Part shown: positions 1-9,781 of the stretch, piece after piece | Layout: each line of letters opens with the position of its first letter | Position numbering within the stretch: the first letter of the stretch is position 1 | NCBI GenBank assembly: GCA_000512085.1 | Contig: ASPP01002479.1 | Location: 1 to 24,467, forward strand | Direction of reading: 5' to 3' | Source: Reticulomyxa filosa | Lineage: Eukaryota; Foraminifera; Reticulomyxidae | Length of the DNA stretch: 24,467 nucleotides | Program-made: the position numbers and the translations under genes | The notes under the pieces: model-generated | What the model was told of the DNA's origin: nothing | Seen by the model: only the letters and a program-made list of their open reading frames with translations | Database searches by the model: none

Positions 1-33
1 TATTGGTATTGGTATTGGTATTGGTATTGGTAT
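1..33. repeat. Hexanucleotide repeat (TATTGG)n
   Basis: Five and a half tandem copies of TATTGG begin the window and may continue to its left. On the minus strand the repeat lies inside an open reading frame and encodes alternating Thr-Asn. It is therefore most likely a coding microsatellite rather than an intergenic one. Confidence 0.9.
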
Positions 34-1104
34 CAGCATTAACATTAGTATTAGCATTATCGCTTTTATCTTCATTTCTATCTGCACGCTCAATATGCCT
101 TTGTTTGCTTCTTTTACTGTGCTTTTGCCATTTGTTTTTCCAATGAATTAGATTAGTTGGCATTTCTAACCACTGTCTTTGCTTTTGTATTTGTATTTGC
201 ATTTGCACTTGTGCTTGTGTTTCTGCTTCTACTACTTCTGCTTCTGCTTCTGCTTCTACTTCTGCTTCTGTTTTTGCTTTTGCTTTTGCTTTTGTTGCAG
301 TCTGTGTCTCTACTTCCGTCTGCAGTTGCTTGGGTGCGCTTGCCTTCCATGCGCTCGATAGGTCCTTGGTCCACTTGCGCCAACTTTGGATCTGCGCTCT
401 TCCGTTTGGAGACATTGACTTAGATTGCAAATGACGCAAGTCCCTGTCTCTACGTCCTTTTCTCGGCTGCTCCTCCTTGCTGGGGCCATCTGTGGCTTGC
501 TGCTGCTGCTGCTGCTGCTGCTCGGCTTGATGATGGCACTCATGGCTGTTATCAAGGTGTCGTCGTTCGCTTTGACTCTGTTCATTGCCATTTCTATTGA
601 TAAATTAAAATATTTTTTTTTGGTTTTTTTTATTTGTTTTGTCGGCTGCATCAAAAAGTATCCTTCTTTGTGTTCCCATAAAAGGAGACATGCTTGTGGA
701 ACGTACACCCTTTTTTTCAATACGTAGTTTTTTTTTTCTTTTTAGATTATGGCTTACTCGAGAGAAAATTCTTTTTTTTTAAGTGTCTTTCACACAAACC
801 AGGAAAAGAGATTTTTTAATCATAGTAAAAAAAAAAAAAGCGCATACTCGTTTGTGAAGGATTGCACTGAGACAGACACATCTGTAGCTTCAGTGACATC
901 CCCAAAACCACGGCATGATTCAACGTTAGTGTTGGAGTACTCATTCGGCAATAAAAAAGAGTCATATTTGCCACAAGGGGCAGCACTCGTGCTGCAGTCC
1001 GTTGGTGACGGCGCCATTGTTACATCCGGATTTGAAGAGGGTTGGACAGATAATAAATTTTCTGAAGGTTGAACAATGTCATCATGATTGTTGTTTGAAG
1101 TCAT
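1..1104 (-). CDS. Partial low-complexity protein with polyQ and dipeptide repeats, 5' part only
   Basis: The function is not recognised. Two exons are inferred. Exon 1 runs 1104-848, from the ATG at 1104-1102, and encodes an acidic Ser/Asn-rich N-terminus (begins MTSNNNHDD). The donor GTATGC is at 847. The acceptor AG is at 595-594, and exon 2 runs from 593 to the left edge. Exon 1 ends with two bases of a codon and exon 2 supplies one, giving Glu. Exon 2 then stays open for all 197 codons to position 1. It encodes a short polyQ run (about 501-522), a basic Trp-containing segment, a long stretch alternating Ala with Lys/Glu and then Gln with Val/Ile/Met, a basic segment (LIHWKNKWQKH), and an Asn-Thr repeat. 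The C-terminus is outside the window. Other frames over the same DNA read as poly-Leu, poly-Ser or Arg-Ser and are taken as shadows. The 253-nt intron could hide another exon. Confidence in the frame is good because it is stop-free through both unique and repetitive DNA. Confidence 0.65.
498..521. repeat. CAG/CTG triplet tract, 8 units
   Basis: Eight uninterrupted TGC units on the plus strand read as CAG in the minus-strand gene and give a polyglutamine run there. The alternative minus frame would read polyserine. Confidence 0.9.
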
Positions 1105-1528
1105 CAATGTTGACTTCGTTTTTTACTTTCGAAACTGAGCTTGGCTCGAGAAACTAAACCATCTCAAAAAAAAAAACACACATGCGCACACAAGAAAAAA
1201 TACAAATTTGACAGACATTGTCTATGAAGCTTGATTCTTAGCTACGTTAAGATTTAAAAGTTACATATTACAAATTTTTAGTCGGCCTGAAAATTACAAA
1301 ATCACTCAACCCGTTATTGACAGCAAGAAAAATTTATTAGAAGCAAGTAAAGTGAATTATTTAGTATTACTCAATGTTTATCACATAGAAAAAGCGCTTG
1401 AGAAAAAATTTAAATAAAGAATCAATAGCTTGTTTTGTAAAATGTTTTGGGGATAGAACCCGGTTCCAAGTTTCAGTTTTTGCAACATTATCCCTTTACA
1501 AATAAAATAAAGTTTAAAAAGTTGAAGA
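1105..1528. other. Intergenic region between divergent genes
   Basis: This 424-bp AT-rich spacer separates the minus-strand start at 1104 from the plus-strand start at 1529. It has no convincing ORF. It must hold the promoters of both genes, but I see no recognisable core element beyond generic A/T-rich stretches such as the AATAAAATAAAG just upstream of 1529. Confidence 0.6.
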
Positions 1529-3871
1529 ATGAAAAGTTTGAAACGAGATTATCAAAAACTTAGTAGCAGTTCGTTATCGTCACAAAGCATGTCAAGCTCC
1601 AGTGCATCTTATCTTGACAACAAAAAAACAAAGTCACAAAGCCAAGCGAACACTGGCCCAACGGAAGGCCGAAAAGAGACGACATCAATGGCAAGCGACG
1701 AAAAAAATTCTTCACCACAAATATCAAGTAAAAAAAAGACAAAAGCAAATCCAACAACAATCCATGACTCATCGATACACTCACAATCACGAATCAAAAG
1801 CAATGTAACCCCTTTAGGAATATCTATCAACAAGACACCAGGATGGGAAGAAATTACCACGTATACTTTTTGTTTTTGTTTTTGTTTTTTAAGACAGTAT
1901 ATGTACTTTCATGAGGGAGTGGAAGATCTTTTTCTTTTGTTATTGTTTTTTTTAAGAAAGAAAAGTAAGGTTGGACAAAAAACTGTCCAAATGAGAAGGA
2001 AGAGAGGGACACTAAAATAGAAAAAAAATTATTCGGCGTTGTTGTTTGTTGTATAATGTGTAGAGAAGAGCAAAGACAGTTGAGAAAAGATAACAACAAA
2101 AGGATTACATTGCTAAAATTGATGAATGAAAGGTCTTTGCCCTCTGAAAAGTTTTGCATGACATGTTGGAAAGGCATTCCCAAAGATGTTCGACCAGCAG
2201 CATGGCGACTTTTATTGGTTAGCTATATGTATATTTTTTTTAATGTATTGTATTTTTTAGTGTTAAAAAAAAAAAAAAATTGAGCTGTATTAATCTATTC
2301 AAAGGGATACAGTCCTCGCAATTTATCGCGCAGAGAAGCAGTTGTTGCAAATAAGCGACAGAGATATCGTGATTTAATTGAATTGTATTACACTGACAAA
2401 AATTCAGAGCAGAGAAGCAATGCCGAAAATCAAATCTTTCATCAAATTGACTTAGATGTTCGCAGAACCTTCCCATCGTTAAAGTTTTTCCGGGTTGATT
2501 GTATTCAGAAAGTTAGTGCTTTTTTCCCTTAATAACTGATATTATGTTGCAAAAGGAACCAAAGTAAGGAAAAAAAACAATAACAATTCAAAAAAAAAAG
2601 TTGTTGACCAGGGCGTTGTACATTTGGTCACATTATCACACAGCGACTGGCTATGTTCAAGGAATCAATGATTTAATCACTCCTTTTGTTTATGTGTTTT
2701 TGGACGAGTTTTTAAGTTAAAAAGCTTACCAAAAAAAAAAAGCTTTGGACCTCTCTTTATGTTAAGTTCAAAATTTTTTTGCATTGACGCATTGCACTTG
2801 AAGGACCGACCATATAAGCTGTCACTTTTGCCTTGCCTTTGGTCATCAAAAAAAAATTTGTGGAATGTGCGGTGAGGAGATAAAAGCTTGCAATGTAAAT
2901 AAAATAAAAAAAATAGAAAACAAATTTGGAGTCCATATTGACGACGCAAAATCAATCGAACTGCTGTCTTCATTGAAAGAAGAAGACTTGCTCGATGTGG
3001 AGGCAGACTCATGCTGGTGTTTGGAGGAATTTTTGGAGAGCTTACAAATGAATTATACTCATGAACAACCTGGTATTCAAAGAATGATGAAAAAATTTCA
3101 ACGGTTAATTGAAGAATGTGATACCGCTTCTACCTGCCCTTCGCAAGCATCTTCACAAATTTCTGGTGTTTTTTTTAACTTTCTGTTTTTTATCTTTTTC
3201 TTTTTATTGTTTCGGTAACGTAGAAGGCGTACGATTGGTTGATTGCTTGGAAATTTCAATATATCTAGAACTGAAATTGGCTGATCATTTGAAAGAGGAA
3301 GGTGTTGAATTTGTCCAGTTTGCGTTTCGATGGATGAATTGCTTTTTGATGCGCGAGTTTACATTACAACAGATCGTTAATATGTGGGACACATATTTGG
3401 CTGAATATCACTTGAACAAGGACAATGTAGAGCAATTTCATGTTTTTGTGTGCGTCGCTTTACTGTTACATTTCAAAAAAGAGCTCATGGTATGTAAGAC
3501 GGTTGATGTTTGCATTTGAAAAATCATGTGCTTTTTTTTTATAAAGAAACACATGTGTATATATTTTTGTGGTTTGTGTTCAAATTGAACGGAAATAGGG
3601 CAAGGATTTCTCCGAGATAATGTTATTCATTCAAGATTTGCCTACAAAAAACTGGGGAGAATCACAAATGTCATTGCTCATGGCCGAGGCACAGGAAAAA
3701 CGTTTATTGTGGTCAATGAGTGCAAGAGTTGGCAAAAAAGAATTGCCACATAAAAAGCATTATACCAACAGTATTCATTTCAAATTGGCTGTGTTTGTTA
3801 AATTTAGGCAAGTGTCTACAGAAATCCTGTCAATGATCTCAATGGTTTGTGATGTAATTTTTAATTTTTAA
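1529..3871 (+). CDS. TBC1D22: TBC1D22-like Rab GTPase-activating protein
   Basis: TBC domain proteins stimulate GTP hydrolysis by Rab GTPases on membranes; TBC1D22 members are linked to the Golgi. Seven exons join with consistent phase: 1529-1860, 2064-2217, 2305-2511, 2601-2715, 2917-3165, 3224-3489 and 3599-3871 (531 residues). Residues 1-110 are a Ser/Lys-rich, probably disordered tail. The TBC domain runs from about 140 to 480. It opens with WKGIPKDVRPAAWRLLL. The arginine finger motif IxxDxxR is at I210-D213-R216 and the glutamine finger YVQG at Y249-Q251, so both catalytic fingers are intact. The family-typical blocks GYVQGINDLITPF, EADSCWCLE, FAFRWMNCFLMRE, MWDTY and the closing LLMAEAQ are in order and match TBC1D22A/B as I know them. 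The last exon may have a further intron near 3810-3850; the extreme C-terminus is the weakest part. Introns are 60-203 nt and rich in A or T runs. Confidence 0.9.
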
Positions 3872-4224
3872 TTTTTCCCAATCAACTAGAGTATTAACTT
3901 CTTTCTACTTTACATATGATCGCTCTTTTCAAAAAAGTGCCAAATTTCCTTTTAATATTCAACATTACATTCCTATTTTATTTTAAAATCTGTCTGCAAG
4001 CCTAAAAATTAAAAAAACCAAAAAAAAATAAACATTACTAACGGAAGGCCTGAAATCGTAACATTGGATTTTCTTGAAAAAAATGCAAAGAGATTTCTCC
4101 ATAGATGTGCTCTCGCAAAAAAAAAAGTTAGGTTACATATGACTCACAACAAATATTCTTTTAACACGACTGACATGTGGAGTAAAAAAAAAAAAATTGC
4201 ACCAGAAATAAAAAACCAAACCAG

Positions 4225-4258
<34 letters not shown>

Positions 4259-4719
4259 AAACAAGGAAAGCAAAAAAAAATAAATCTAGCAAATAGAAAG
4301 TTTCGTTCGAATGCAATCGAAGTTCAAGCGACATGTTTTAGTTCTAGGCAGTGTAAAACTAGAACAAAGGAAAACAGAAAAGAGCAACTAAATGAAACAA
4401 GATTCCTTGTTTTTTTTCTCGGTGGGGGAGCTATATGTTAACATAGCAGTTCGCATATACAATGGATTTGTAAGCACACATTACAACCACAAAATAATTA
4501 AGTTCGAACAATACATGTATTATGAAAGGCTACAATCTACACAATAGAAGGGAAAAACGGAATACATAAGATAAAACTAAAACAAGAAAAAAAAGAGAGA
4601 GGAAAAAGGAAAAGAAAACAAAAAACATATCTCATTATATTTTTTGTTTTTTTTAAAAGTCCTTATTGTAATAATAATAATAATGATTTATTTTTGCATT
4701 CATTGTTACATTCACCTTT
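3872..4719. other. Convergent intergenic region, A-rich
   Basis: This spacer separates the TBC gene (plus) from the kinase gene (minus), whose 3' ends face each other. It contains many A runs, a CAAAA-repeat patch around 4226-4270 and ATA-type repeats around 4669-4683. The open frame at 4064-4441 is mostly Lys/Asn/Gln from these runs and is not supported as a gene. AATAAA-type hexamers near 4028 could serve the TBC transcript. I see no RNA gene. Confidence 0.6.
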
Positions 4720-7025
4720 TCACTGATCGCATTTGTCAACATCAGGAGATTGTTGTTGACTACCAGAGGTGGTCGCACGAGTGAGATCACCGGCGAAATG
4801 TTTTTCATTTGAATTATCTCCACCCAATGATGATTGTGTTAGAGATTCACTTGTTGTGAATGTTTTATTGGAAGTGTGTAGAAATGGGTCAAATACATGT
4901 TGGCGTGATGAAAGTGATGGTGTTGGTGGTTGTTTCGGTCCATTTACTGAATAGCCTGTGAGCAATACAAGCAAAAAAAATCATAAAAAAAGAAGAGAAA
5001 AAGAAAACGAAAAAAGGAAGGTGAAATTTTGCTTATTAAAAAAAAATTACTTAAAGAAGATTGACGAGTCTCAATTGATAAGTCAGGCGAAGTTTTGTGA
5101 GGAGTGGCAGAGGTAGACATACTCGAACTGGATTTTATGTGTGGTTTTGTATTTGTGTTTGCACTTGTTGTCATTTCATTGGATTGGCCTTGGATTCTTC
5201 CAATTTGATCGGGCACATGACGATAAGAGCGGGGTTTTGTTCGGAAGCTTCCACTCGTTCTTCCAAACCAGGGATCCTTCAACATCTCCGCGGCAGAGGG
5301 GCGATGTTGCGGGTCATGTGTCAGTAGTCTGCTTATGAATTCTTGGCACTCGGGGCTTACATCATACCCTTTTTTTTTTTTTGATCCTCATTTACGTCAC
5401 ACCTTTTTTAAAAAAATTTGCTCTCACATCCCCCTTCTTCTCCCCTTTTTTTTGCCCGTACTTCTCCACATTAATTGAACTAACAGTCAATTCAAGCAAA
5501 ACAGAACCAAACCTGCAGTTGAAAAGTGAGGGCGAAACTCTCGGATGGCTTCGTATCGGTTAAAATTCGGGTTAGACTCGGCAAGTTTATGAAACCAGCG
5601 TTTACCCACAAGTAATTCGAACAAAACAATGCCTAGCGCCCACAGATCCGCTTTCCTCCATTCTTCTCCAGACAGTGGGTAATTGCGACCAAGTGTCCTC
5701 TCTGGAGAGAAATACTGCCAAGTTCCAGAGCTTTTGTAAAAGCGCTTATTCGGCTCGAGTTGTATGGACTGGCCAAAGTCGATTACATAGGCCATGGAAA
5801 CTCCTTTTTTTGCAGATAGCACAATATTTTCTGGTTTGATGTCTCCATGGACATACCACTTTTCGTGCATACACGCCAGTACATTTAATACGTCATTTGC
5901 TATATCTTTTACGACCTCCTCTCTCAAGCCTTTCTTTTTCGCATTGGTCCATACTGTCCCGCCTTCGCAGTGATCCAATAGTAGATAAAGGTGGTTGACA
6001 TCAACGTAATAATCATATCTGTACAACAATATATATGTATATGTACATATGATATCCCACACAGAAACAACTTAATCTGATCCAATTGATTTAACAAAAA
6101 TGCAAAAAAAAAAAAAAACATAAAAATAATAATGGACAATGCTTTTTTTAAATTAAACAAAAGAAAAGAAAAGAAAAGAAAAAGTAACTTTGGAATATTG
6201 TCGTGAAAGAAATTCTTGTAAAACTTAAGCTCTTTGAAAAATTCAGGAATAGCATGGCAGTGAGATAAATGATACATTTTCACAACCATCGTTTTTGTGT
6301 GGCACATACCTGGATCGTTTGGACTTTGGTCTCGTACGATTACTGTGTATACCCCCACTAGGTCAGTATCTCGGTAAGGTTTGAGCATTTTAAACCTTTG
6401 ATGTGATTCTTCTGGTGTTAAAAATCTCTCAGGTTCCACATATCCTGCGTTTTGTTCGTCGCAATCAAAGAGGACAACGCCAAGGAAATTAGAACACATA
6501 CATATACATATAATATACATATTAATCTGCATACATCCAACAGTATGTGTACGTAAAAACATACACAATCAAAACGCCTCCCCACCCCTTCTTCTCTCTT
6601 TTTTTTTTAAAGGCTCACTACACTAGACTTTTTTTGATTTGGAAGCGAAGAAACATCATTCTTAAAAAAAGTTACACAAAAACAAAAAAATATTTTTGAA
6701 CGAAATTTATTAGTCCCCTTTTTTGTTTGGCTATTTACATACACTACCTCTAAGAGCGGATCGAAGGAAATCAACATCTAATTTACGCTTTTCTCCCTTC
6801 TTGTCTTTTTGTTCTGTTGAAATTGATGTAACTTTCTCGGGAATACGCAGGTTGCTGGGCTGATTTGTTGATTCTACCACGGCAGAAAGCCCCACACTGA
6901 GTTAATTTTATTTGGTTTAGTTTATTGTTTTTGTCCAAAAAAAACTGAAGATAAAAAAATTAAAATGAACTGAAATAAAGTGATCACCTGTCAATAGATT
7001 TTGTTGTGATTGGTTTTGATGACAT
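4720..7025 (-). CDS. Protein kinase with non-canonical HGD catalytic loop
   Basis: Six phase-consistent exons: 7025-6988, 6896-6748, 6444-6189, 6018-5513, 5368-5051 and 4955-4720 (500 residues, TGA stop). The kinase domain spans about 90-410. The VAIK-type lysine is K118 (VVKMY), with the helix C glutamate at E130 or E134. The hinge region reads LYLLLDHCEGG. The catalytic loop is HGDIKPEN (H205-D207-N212), the metal loop DFG is at D228, and the APE-equivalent SPER is at 252-255. ADLWALGIVLFELLVG follows, and subdomain XI ends RPSAAEMLKDPWF. The canonical GxGxxG loop is not evident; VGVYTV (92-97) occupies its place. Arg is replaced by Gly in HRD, so this is a non-RD kinase. The C-terminal 90 residues are Ser/Thr/Pro-rich and probably disordered, and residues 1-62 form a basic tail. 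Key Lys, Asp and Asn are present, so activity is plausible. I cannot place it in a subfamily; HGD occurs in Bub1-type kinases, but other similarity is lacking. Confidence 0.88.
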
Positions 7026-7328
7026 CTTTTTTTCTTTTCTTGAATGATAGGTACCATACAGAAAAGGGAAACAGATTAATCGAAGTTTTTTTTATTACGA
7101 CGCTGATGTATAACTGTCAAAATGTATTTAGTTCAACATTTTCCACAGCAATTTGTTTTTGCATGAACCACACACCACAAAAATTAAACTGGTCTCTTAC
7201 TTTTTCAATATTATATCGATTTTCACTGACGAAGACATTTCAAAATAATGACGTTGTGACTGTTTAAAATTTTGACATTGTTGAAAATACTTGACAAACT
7301 ATGTAATTGAAAATTATTTTTGACTTTG
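7026..7328. other. Divergent promoter region between kinase and CCDC112-like genes
   Basis: This 303-bp AT-rich spacer separates the minus-strand ATG at 7025 and the plus-strand ATG at 7329. An 85-codon open frame at 7010-7267 has no recognisable content and overlaps the kinase start. No clear core promoter element is visible. Confidence 0.5.
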
Positions 7329-9059
7329 ATGTCTACAAAAACCTTATTAAAAGAGGGCCAAATCGATCTCGTAAATTGGGCATCTCAACAGAAGATTCTA
7401 CAACGGCAAAGTGAAGTTATCAATCACCAGCTACAAAATTTATACAAAGAAAATCAGCTACTTTTTGAAGACTCTAAAGTAATACACGATTGGAACGCTA
7501 CTGCAAAAGAAGAAAAAGAAAAATATGGTAATCTTTTCTTCATCCTTCAACAAAATCAATGAGAACAAAGGAAAATATTGATAACATAGAATCAGCGATA
7601 GTATCACAATTGCTTCAAATCAAGTCATACGTTTCAAAATTTCAAGCACAAATTTATTTACTTCAAAATGATGATTCACGTAAGTAAATTGTTCAAATAG
7701 AGCAAATTCGTTATTTATCAATTGTTCTCAAACTCATAGACTTGGAAGAGCTCCAAAAATTGTCAGAAAAAATCGAACATCAATTTATTCGATTTAAAAT
7801 AGAAACCAAGGCAAAGTGAATCTCTCCTAACTAATAATATACTTTAAAACAAATAAAACATAACAAAATGTAAAAATGACAAATAAATTGTTATTTTTAC
7901 TTTTTTTGCATTAAATTCAGATTGGACGTTTTAACACATGAAGAAAATGTAACATGGAAGGACATTTGCCATTGGAATGACCAATTTAATAATTCAAACC
8001 CTTTCGGGTTTTTAAAACCCGGAATTCAAACCATTTCGATTCCAACAATTATCTGAACATGATACTCGCCCTTCAACATCAATTCAAGCTCGGCCATTAT
8101 TAAACAAACACGAACTCTACGGAGGATGGCAAAAGCACGAACATCAACTCTTTCTCAAACTCTTTAATCAAATTCAGTATGTGTTCATACTGATAAGATT
8201 TTTATGAGACAGTTTGTGATGTTTACAAGAAAAATAACAAAAAAACAAAAACCAGAGACGACAAAGAGCTTTTGAAACAACTCGTAGATGTATTTCCACA
8301 TTACACACTGACACAATTACGAAAGCACTTAGAGTGGTTTGATCAATACAAACGCTTATGGGAAAGAAAAAAATGCGTTACAAATCATGACAAAATAAAA
8401 GTTTTTTTGTAATTTTTTCTCTTTACAAATCCGACAAGAAACGAAAAAATGCCGTAGGAAGAAAAGATAACAAAAGAAAGATCAGATCGATGGCAGATCT
8501 TGAAAGATAAAGATTGGGGAACAAGCAGCTATAGCAATGATAATGATTCGATAAAACGTCAAAAAAAGGCTACAACGTCAGAAGTTCAGTATTTTTTTTT
8601 AACGAATACAGAAAAATTCGCAGAATGACCAAACGCAAATAGCAAGAAAAACTTGAACAAAAAGAAGTGCTCCACAAAAAAGAAAATAGGGCACAAGCAA
8701 AGTTTACACAAAATCCGGTAAGTATCATTTCAACAATTTATTTAAAATACTGGTACACTATTTGCATTTTTTATAAAAAAATTTGAAAAATAAAAATAGA
8801 AGTTCAAGCAAGATAAAAGAAAAGAACTACTTCAATCATCACAAATTGTAAGTGGTTTTGAAAAAAATATTTTGTTCTTTTAACTTACTTTCTTCAAAAT
8901 CTGCCGGAACTCATATTCTTTGGAAATTAGGAAATAAGCTTGACAAGATCAAAGATAAAAGCATTGGAGAAAGGAATCGGATTAGAAGCAGCTATACTGA
9001 TTACAAAACCAGCAACCATAATCTCTAAAACAGACTTAAAACGAGGTTTGACGTCTTAA
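7329..9059 (+). CDS. CCDC112: CCDC112-like coiled-coil protein (frame break in exon 4)
   Basis: CCDC112 is a coiled-coil protein linked to centriolar satellites and cilia. Nine exons are inferred: 7329-7478, 7571-7679, 7740-7815, 7921-8176, 8256-8400, 8458-8583, 8643-8717, 8800-8847 and 8931-9059. All junctions agree in phase except one extra nucleotide inside exon 4. The frame starting at 7922 covers LTHEENVTWKDICHW, then meets a TGA near 8055. The family motif GGWQKHEHQLFLKL lies in the +1 frame of the same exon. A one-base excess in the T5A4 run (8009-8017) would reconcile them, giving about 370 residues. Matches to the family as I know it: helical N-terminal half (DLVNWASQQKILQRQ), the FKIET...LTHEE block, GGW..HEHQ.FLK, and LRKHLEWFDQYKRLWERKK, followed by a basic helical tail. 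The apparent TGA at 7817 is within an intron (donor GTGAAT at 7816). Exon 1 could alternatively extend to 7527. The break may be a sequencing error or a true mutation. Confidence 0.78.
7991..8038. repeat. Near-identical direct repeat pair flanking an 8-bp palindrome
   Basis: Two 16-nt copies (7991-8006 and 8023-8038) differ at one base. The palindrome at 8005-8021 is CGGGTTTT, one T, then AAAACCCG. The structure sits exactly where the reading frame of the CCDC112-like gene changes, which suggests replication slippage or hairpin-related indel formation. Confidence 0.75.
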
Positions 9060-9781
9060 GTTGACAAAGGTAAAAAAAAGAAAAATAATATCATGAATCT
9101 GTTTTGGCTTTAAGTTGATTATCATAACAAATCGTCTTAACGTTTTCTTGGAATCGACATGCTTTGAACTCATATTTATACAAAAACAATGTTTAAAAAT
9201 TGTGTAAATGACATTAATTCTATCTCTTGAGTACGCACAATCACAATATTTTAATTTTACTTCAATTAACTATATGCACTTGTTCAATGCTAAGTTTTCG
9301 AACTCTAATATTAAATTTTTCGAAAATATAAAACATTTACTAATATTTCAAAAACCAAACACGTTATTCTTAATTTTTACAATTATTAACAAAATTAAAT
9401 TCTTTTCACATAACAAGTAGTTTGTAATAATCAAAAAAAGTATTCATAAAGTTTAGTATAAATTGCTAAACAAGTGTTATTCAAAATGTGTAAAAAGACT
9501 AACATAAATCAAAGATATATTACTACATTTTGAAAATTTTTTAGTTTTACATTGAAAGTTGAGTTTTTTCATTTCTCCGAAAAAGCGCAACATGATGAAA
9601 AACTGAATGTATATAATTTCTTCTGGAAGGAATTTGCACAGCGTTTATAAATAATCAACTTTTTATTCTTTGTGCTAATTGTGTTACCTAATCAATATAA
9701 TTGCATTTGACGCAGAGATAAGAAAAAACTGAACAGAATGAAAAACTCTCTAGGAGTCTTTGTGGATAATTATAAGAAAGC
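9060..9781. other. AT-rich intergenic region
   Basis: There are 722 bases between the CCDC112-like stop and the RING gene start. The 70-codon frame at 9208-9420 is Phe/Asn/Ile-rich, as expected from AT-rich random DNA, and is not supported. I see no RNA gene or repeat. The promoter of the downstream gene must lie here. Confidence 0.6.

Noticed and set aside
157-423. Plus-strand Leu/Phe-rich frames that look like membrane proteins
   Set aside because: They are the antisense reading of CTT/TGC repeats inside the better-supported minus-strand frame.
310-720. Minus-strand polyserine frame beginning MKKRVYV
   Set aside because: It reads the CAG tract as AGC, crosses the inferred intron, and stops. 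The alternative frame stays open to the window edge and joins the upstream exon in phase.
4064-4441. 125-codon Lys/Asn/Gln-rich frame
   Set aside because: Composition follows the CAAAA and A-run repeats; there is no domain or clean start context.
7817-7819. TGA as the end of a short 112-residue coiled-coil gene
   Set aside because: A donor at 7816 joins in phase to the exon at 7921, and the joined sequence follows the CCDC112 family order.
9208-9420. Possible small protein gene
   Set aside because: Low-complexity Phe/Asn/Ile frame in AT-rich DNA; no recognisable features.
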